Assembly (NCBI GenBank): GCA_963837325.1
Contig: CAWIMV010000001.1
Location: 620,001-684,000, forward strand
Direction: 5' to 3'
Length of the DNA stretch: 64,000 nt
Source: CAVQKZ01 sp963837325
GTDB lineage: Bacteria; Actinomycetota; Actinomycetes; Mycobacteriales; Jatrophihabitantaceae
Shown here: positions 59,226-64,000 of the stretch, piece after piece
How the letters are laid out: each line of letters begins with the position of its first letter
Numbering within the stretch: position 1 is the stretch's first letter
Translations under genes and position numbers: made by a program
Notes under the pieces: generated by a model
Database searches by the model: none
The model's input: only the letters and a program-made list of their open reading frames with translations
What the model was told of the DNA's origin: nothing

Positions 59226-60392
59226 TTACGGGAAGGCCGGTACCCGCTCTTTCGACTCCCGCAACTGCCGCAGTTCCGCTTCGGACCGGATGTACCCGCC
59301 CGGCTTGGGACGGGCCTTGCCCCCCGGAAAGGCCAGCCGCAGGATCGTGCGCTGGACCGTGCCCCACTGCTTGCGGAACGGGCCGGTGTTGTAGGGCAGC
59401 CCGTACTTCTCGCAGACCTCTTTGACGCGAGGCGCGATCTGCTTGTAGCGCGAGCTGGGTAGGTCCGGGTACAGGTGATGCTCGACCTGGAAGGACAGGT
59501 TGCCGCTCATGAAGTGGAAGAAGTCGCTGCCGTCGATGTTGGCGGCGCCGATCAGCTGCCGCACGAACCAGGCGCCGCGCGACTCGTCGGCCACCTCGTC
59601 CTCTGTGAACATGTACGTCTGGTCCGGGAAGTGCCCGCAGAAGATGATGGCGTGCGACCACAGGTTGCGCACGATGTTCGCGGTGACGTCGGCCCACAGC
59701 GTCTGCTTCCAGCCCTTGCCCGACAGCGCGGGGTAGGTGACGTAGTCCTTCAGGATCTGCCGCCGCGCCTTCACGCCGATCGCCTTGAGCTCATCGCGGA
59801 CCTGGCTCATGGGCTTCTCGCCCTTGCGGATCTTCTCGAAGTCGAGGTCGTGCACGGCCACGCCCCACTCGAACAGTGCCATCAACAGCACGTTGTACAG
59901 CGGCTGCAGCACGTAGACCGGCTTCCAGGGCTGGCGCGGGTCGATGCGCATGATCTCGTAGCCGACGTCGTTGTCCTTGCCGATCACGTTGGTGTACGTG
60001 TGGTGGACGAAGTTGTGCGAGTGCTTCCACGCCGCTGCCGGTGACGCGGTGTCCCAGTCCCAGGTGGAGGAATGGATGTTCGGGTCGTTCATCCAGTCCC
60101 ACTGACCGTGCAGCACGTTGTGGCCGATCTCCATGTTTTCGACGATCTTGGCCACCGACAAGCCGGCCGTGCCGAGCACCCAGGCCACCTTGTTGCGCGA
60201 ACCGACCACCAGGATCGCGCGCGACATCGCGGCCAGCCGGCGATGGAACTGGATGATGCTGCGGATGTAGCGAGCGTCGGAGTCGCCGAGGTCCAGCCGA
60301 ACACTCTGGCCGATGTCCTCGAACTCCTTGCCGAGGTTTTCCAGTTGCTCCTCGGTCAAGCGGTGCAGCGGATTGGTATCGGTGTCTGGCAC
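59226..60392 (-). CDS. Acyl-CoA delta-9 desaturase (DesA3-like)
   Basis: A 388-residue membrane fatty-acid desaturase. The three His boxes appear as HNVLHGQW, HSHNFVHH and QVEHHLYPDLPS, which hold the di-iron centre. SFQVEHHLYP and NIVRNLWSHAIIFCGHFPDQ match the mycobacterial DesA3 type that makes oleoyl-CoA. Its electron donor is encoded 25 nt upstream in the same direction. Confidence 0.93.
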   Translation of the reverse strand: MPDTDTNPLHRLTEEQLENLGKEFEDIGQSVRLDLGDSDARYIRSIIQFHRRLAAMSRAILVVGSRNKVAWVLGTAGLSVAKIVENMEIGHNVLHGQWDWMNDPNIHSSTWDWDTASPAAAWKHSHNFVHHTYTNVIGKDNDVGYEIMRIDPRQPWKPVYVLQPLYNVLLMALFEWGVAVHDLDFEKIRKGEKPMSQVRDELKAIGVKARRQILKDYVTYPALSGKGWKQTLWADVTANIVRNLWSHAIIFCGHFPDQTYMFTEDEVADESRGAWFVRQLIGAANIDGSDFFHFMSGNLSFQVEHHLYPDLPSSRYKQIAPRVKEVCEKYGLPYNTGPFRKQWGTVQRTILRLAFPGGKARPKPGGYIRSEAELRQLRESKERVPAFP

Positions 60393-60417
60393 GGGTATGG
60401 CTCCTTCGGTGGGTGGT

Positions 60418-61515
60418 TCACAGGTCGACTTCCACGTGCCCTTCCGGGGCGTTGACGCAGATGCGCACCATCTGTCCGTCGGCTTGGGTGAGCTCGTCGT
60501 TGCGCAGATCGCGGATGGTGCCCTCGCGCAGCCGCCCGACGCAGGTGTGACAGACGCCCATGCGGCAGCCGAACATCAGCTTGGCGCCGGCCTGTTCCCC
60601 GCCGAACAGGATGGATTGGCCGGGCGCGCACTCGGCGTCGCAGTCGCTCACCCGAAGGTGCACGGTGCCGCCGGTGCCCTCGCCACCGCCGGTGCCGATG
60701 ACCGGTTGGAACCGCTCGCTGTGCAGCTGGTCGGCCAGCCCTGCGTCGGCGAAGCACTCCTGGGTGGCGTCGATCATCTCCCGCGGCCCGGACAGGAACG
60801 TCTCGCGCTCGCGCCAGTCCGGGCACAGCTCGTCCAGGCGATCCGGGCTGAAGCGCGGTTGCTCGCTCGTGTGGATCTCGCACAGCCGGTAGCCGTCACG
60901 CCGCTCGGCCAACCGCCGGAGCATGCGGCCGAAGATCATGTCGTCCGCGGAGCGCGCACTGTGCACGTGCACGGCGTCGCCCAGGGCGTCCCGCCGGTCG
61001 AGTTCGCGCAGCATGCTCATGATCGGCGTGATCCCGCTACCCGCCGACAGCCACAGTGTCTTCGGACGGCACGGCTCCGGAATGCCGAACTCACCCTCGA
61101 CCTCACCGAGGAAGACGACCTGGCCGGGCTGCACCTGTTGGACGAAGACCGGCGACATCCGACCGCCCTCGGTCAGCTTGACCGTGATGGACAGCACGCC
61201 CTCGGGATGGTTCGGATCGGACGTGATCGAGTACGCCCGCCAGCGCCGGATCCCGTTGATCTCCATGCCGATGCGCACGTACTGCCCGCTGACATGGCCG
61301 GGCCAGGGAAAGTCGGGCTTGATGACCACCGTGGTGGCGTCGGCGGTTTCGCGCCGTACCCGGACGATGGTCCCCGTCAGTTCACGCGTGGACCACTTCT
61401 GATTGATCAGGGCCAGGTAGTCGTCAGGCAGCAGCGGCGTCGTGAGCGCCTTGGCCGCCCGCAGGATCCGTCGTCGCACCGGCGATATCTGGGGTACTGC
61501 CCCAGCTTCAACCAT
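60418..61515 (-). CDS. Ferredoxin reductase for the desaturase (Rv3230c-like)
   Basis: A 365-residue fusion of an FAD/NAD(P)H reductase and a C-terminal 2Fe-2S ferredoxin. The FAD site is RWRAYSITSDPN, the nucleotide site SAGSGITPIMSMLRELD, and the cluster Cys residues are in FGCRMGVCHTC and MVRICVNAPEG. This pairs with DesA3-type desaturases in mycobacteria. Start ATG 61515 gives the usual N-terminus (MVEAGAVPQISP); a longer frame to 61587 is possible. TTGACA on the reverse strand at 61594-61589 may be the -35. Confidence 0.92.
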   Translation of the reverse strand: MVEAGAVPQISPVRRRILRAAKALTTPLLPDDYLALINQKWSTRELTGTIVRVRRETADATTVVIKPDFPWPGHVSGQYVRIGMEINGIRRWRAYSITSDPNHPEGVLSITVKLTEGGRMSPVFVQQVQPGQVVFLGEVEGEFGIPEPCRPKTLWLSAGSGITPIMSMLRELDRRDALGDAVHVHSARSADDMIFGRMLRRLAERRDGYRLCEIHTSEQPRFSPDRLDELCPDWRERETFLSGPREMIDATQECFADAGLADQLHSERFQPVIGTGGGEGTGGTVHLRVSDCDAECAPGQSILFGGEQAGAKLMFGCRMGVCHTCVGRLREGTIRDLRNDELTQADGQMVRICVNAPEGHVEVDL

Positions 61516-61692
61516 GTGGCACCCGAGCTTCCCGTCTCCGCGCGATTCATTACCGGTCTCTTTGCACCGAATCAAATGAGTGCACAACTGTCAACTGAAA
61601 GTGTTCCAGCCCGCACGCCGGTGCGGGTCGCCGGCCGCGGTCATAGGCTGACCGGCACGCCAACACGGTTTCGAGCTGACGCGGAGCGAGCC

Positions 61693-64000
61693 ATGCCCAA
61701 GTACGTCTACGACTTCGACGAAGGCAACAAGGACCTCAAGGACCTGCTCGGAGGCAAGGGGGCAAACCTCGCAGAGATGACCAATCTCGGCCTGCCGGTG
61801 CCACCCGGCTTCACCATCACGACCGAGGCCTGCCAGGCGTATCTGCGCAGCGGCCGCCAGCCCGACGAGTTGGAGGCAGAGGTCTCCGAACATCTGGCTG
61901 GCCTCGAGAAGGCGATGGGCAAGAAGCTCGGGCAGTCCGACGACCCGCTGCTGGTGTCGGTGCGGTCCGGCGCCAAGTTCTCGATGCCGGGAATGATGGA
62001 GACGGTCCTCAACGTCGGTCTCAACGACCAGTCCGTGCGCGGTCTGGCCGCGCAGTCGGGCAATGAGCGCTTCGCGTTCGACTCCTATCGCCGCCTGATC
62101 CAGATGTTCGGCAAGACCGTCCTCGGCATCGCCGGAGAGCACTTCGACGACGCGCTGGATTCGGCCAAGCACGCAAAAGACACCACCGATGACCTCGACC
62201 TCGACGCCGACGACCTGCGCCAGCTCGTCGAGACGTACAAGGAGGTCGTGATCAAGCAGGCCGGCCGCGAGTTCCCGCAGGAGCCGCGGGAGCAGATGGA
62301 CCTCGCCGTCCGGGCGGTGTTCGACTCGTGGAACACCGAGCGAGCCGTCATCTACCGGCGCCAGGAACGCATTCCCGGCGACCTCGGCACGGCCGTCAGC
62401 GTGGTGGCGATGGTATTCGGCAACCTGGACATGGACTCCGGCACCGGTGTTGCATTCACCCGCGACCCGGCCTCTGGCGCCCAGGGAATCTACGGCGACT
62501 ACCTGCAGAACGCGCAGGGCGAGGACGTTGTCGCGGGCATCCGCAACACCGTCCCGCTGCGGGACCTGGAAGAGCTGGACAAGAAGTCCTACGACGAGCT
62601 GTTGTCGAACATGCAGACGCTCGAGGAGCACTACCGCGACCTCTGCGACATCGAGTTCACGATCGAGCGCGGCAAGCTGTGGATGCTGCAGACCCGGGTG
62701 GGCAAGCGCACCGCGGCCGCGGCGTTCCGCATCGCGACCCAGCTCGTCGACCAGGGCTTGATCGAGATGGACGAGGCCGTCTCGAGGGTCACCGGTGCCC
62801 AGCTCGCGCAGCTGATGTTCCCGCGCTTCGACGAGAAGGCGGCCGGCAAGAAGCGCATCGCGCAGGGCATGGGCGCCTCACCCGGCGCCGCCGTCGGCAA
62901 GGTCGTCTTCGACTCCTACACGGCGATCAAGTGGTCGCGCTCGGGCGAGGACGTCATCCTCGTCCGCCGCGAGACGAACCCCGACGACCTCGAAGGCATG
63001 ATCGCCGCGCGAGGGATCCTCACGTCCCGGGGTGGCAAGACCTCACACGCGGCGGTCGTCGCGCGCGGCATGGGCAAGACCTGCGTCTGCGGCGCCGAGT
63101 CGGTCAACGTCGACACCAAGCAGCGGGTGCTGAAGGCTCCGCACGGCGTCGAGGTGCACGAGGGCGACGTCATCTCGATCGACGGCACCAGCGGTGACGT
63201 GTTCGTCGGAGAGGTGCCGGTAGTCAGTTCGCCGATCGTCCAGTACTTCGAAGGCGAGCTGGACCCGGACGACGAGCAGGCCGACGATCTGGTCAAGGCG
63301 GTCGATCGGGTGATGCGGCACGCCGACGGCGCTCGGCGGATGGCAGTGCGGGCCAACGCCGACACTCCCGAGGACGCGGCCCGGGCCCGCCGCTTCGGCG
63401 CCCAAGGCATCGGGCTGTGCCGCACCGAGCACATGTTCCTGGGCGAGCGCCGGCACCTGGTCGAGCAGCTCATCCTGGCCGACACCGACGAGGAGCAGCA
63501 GCGCGAACTGACCGAACTGCTGCCGCTGCAACGCGAAGACTTCATCGGCATCCTCGAAGCGATGGATGGTCTGCCGGTGACGATTCGGCTGCTCGACCCG
63601 CCGCTGCACGAGTTCCTGCCCGACATCACCGAGCTCTCGGTGCGGGTGGCCGTGGCCGAATCTCGAGGTGAGAAGCGGGAGAACGACCTGCGCATGCTGC
63701 AGGCGGTGCACAAGCTGCACGAGCAGAACCCGATGCTGGGTCTGCGCGGTGTGCGTCTCGGCGTCGTCATCCCCGGCCTGTTCGAGATGCAGTCGCGGGC
63801 CATTCTCGAGGCGGCGGCCGACCGCATCCGAGCCGGCGGCGTGCCCCGCGTCGAGATCATGGTCCCGCTCGTAGCGAACGTGCAGGAGTTCGAGACCGTC
63901 AAGCAGCAGATCATCCAGGTCGCCCGCGACGTGCGGGCCGAGACCGGCGTGCACCTGGAGTTCCTCGTCGGCACGATGATCGAACTGCCGCGGGCCGCGC
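61693..64000 (+). CDS. ppdK: Pyruvate, phosphate dikinase (3' end beyond window)
   Basis: The frame is open from ATG 61693 to the window edge, 769 codons. It interconverts pyruvate and phosphoenolpyruvate using ATP and phosphate. YVYDFDEGNKDLKDLLGGKGANLAEM opens the ATP-grasp domain and SVRSGAKFSMPGMMETVLN is intact. The phospho-His is H452 in GGKTSHAAVVARG, and the PEP-binding barrel follows (GLCRTEHMFL, VTIRLLDPPLHEF). The usual length is about 880-900, so roughly 110-130 residues lie outside. A divergent spacer separates it from the reductase. Confidence 0.97.
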   Translation, partial: MPKYVYDFDEGNKDLKDLLGGKGANLAEMTNLGLPVPPGFTITTEACQAYLRSGRQPDELEAEVSEHLAGLEKAMGKKLGQSDDPLLVSVRSGAKFSMPGMMETVLNVGLNDQSVRGLAAQSGNERFAFDSYRRLIQMFGKTVLGIAGEHFDDALDSAKHAKDTTDDLDLDADDLRQLVETYKEVVIKQAGREFPQEPREQMDLAVRAVFDSWNTERAVIYRRQERIPGDLGTAVSVVAMVFGNLDMDSGTGVAFTRDPASGAQGIYGDYLQNAQGEDVVAGIRNTVPLRDLEELDKKSYDELLSNMQTLEEHYRDLCDIEFTIERGKLWMLQTRVGKRTAAAAFRIATQLVDQGLIEMDEAVSRVTGAQLAQLMFPRFDEKAAGKKRIAQGMGASPGAAVGKVVFDSYTAIKWSRSGEDVILVRRETNPDDLEGMIAARGILTSRGGKTSHAAVVARGMGKTCVCGAESVNVDTKQRVLKAPHGVEVHEGDVISIDGTSGDVFVGEVPVVSSPIVQYFEGELDPDDEQADDLVKAVDRVMRHADGARRMAVRANADTPEDAARARRFGAQGIGLCRTEHMFLGERRHLVEQLILADTDEEQQRELTELLPLQREDFIGILEAMDGLPVTIRLLDPPLHEFLPDITELSVRVAVAESRGEKRENDLRMLQAVHKLHEQNPMLGLRGVRLGVVIPGLFEMQSRAILEAAADRIRAGGVPRVEIMVPLVANVQEFETVKQQIIQVARDVRAETGVHLEFLVGTMIELPRAA

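Overview
The window is a high-GC, gene-dense stretch of an actinobacterial chromosome. The strongest evidence is gene order. nadD-rsfS-phosphatase, degV, comEA-comEC-holA, rpsT, lepA, hemW, an Rv2375-like gene, hrcA-dnaJ-rsmE, phoH-ybeY-CNNM-deaminase-like-era, recO-uppS and glyS follow the order known around Rv2357c-Rv2421c of Mycobacterium tuberculosis. leuS, a cellobiose-type uptake cassette and several intergenic repeats make it clearly not a mycobacterium. A Frankia/Jatrophihabitans/Nakamurella-like lineage is possible, but I cannot place the genus from sequence alone. No rRNA, tRNA, CRISPR array or intact insertion sequence was seen.

Layout. 0-13.5 kb is accessory: a membrane GGDEF-EAL protein, an XRE regulator divergent from a DHA2 drug exporter, a DUF222/HNH gene with an SOS box on its start codon, a broken epoxide hydrolase, a NarL-type two-component pair, a UbiA prenyltransferase, a two-domain SDR (acyl-CoA-reductase type) and a TetR regulator. 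13.5-20 kb holds GNAT, nadD, rsfS, a histidine phosphatase, leuS with a leucine leader peptide and hairpin, and degV. 20-26 kb is a ROK-regulated sugar ABC importer with a GH1 beta-glucosidase. 26-34 kb holds comEA-comEC-holA, rpsT (reverse), lepA and a methyltransferase. 34-38 kb is a reverse-strand group of small metabolic enzymes. 38-59 kb is the conserved housekeeping run from hemW to dusB, interrupted by a reverse-strand secreted S53 peptidase and a hydrolase. 59-61.6 kb is an acyl desaturase with its ferredoxin reductase (DesA3/Rv3230c type). The window ends inside ppdK.

The most notable signals are non-coding. (1) A roughly 120-bp repeat occurs twice, each copy ending exactly at a TTG start codon, with a hairpin that differs in sequence but stays paired. 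(2) A palindromic repeat built on GATTGTGCAACTTCTGG occurs three times just after stop codons. (3) Two other long palindromes occur, one followed by a 22-bp tandem repeat. (4) A leucine-rich leader ORF and terminator-like hairpin precede leuS. (5) An SOS box overlaps the start codon of an apparently leaderless DUF222/HNH gene. (6) A CIRCE element lies between hrcA and dnaJ. (7) The comEC frame stays open through most of holA.
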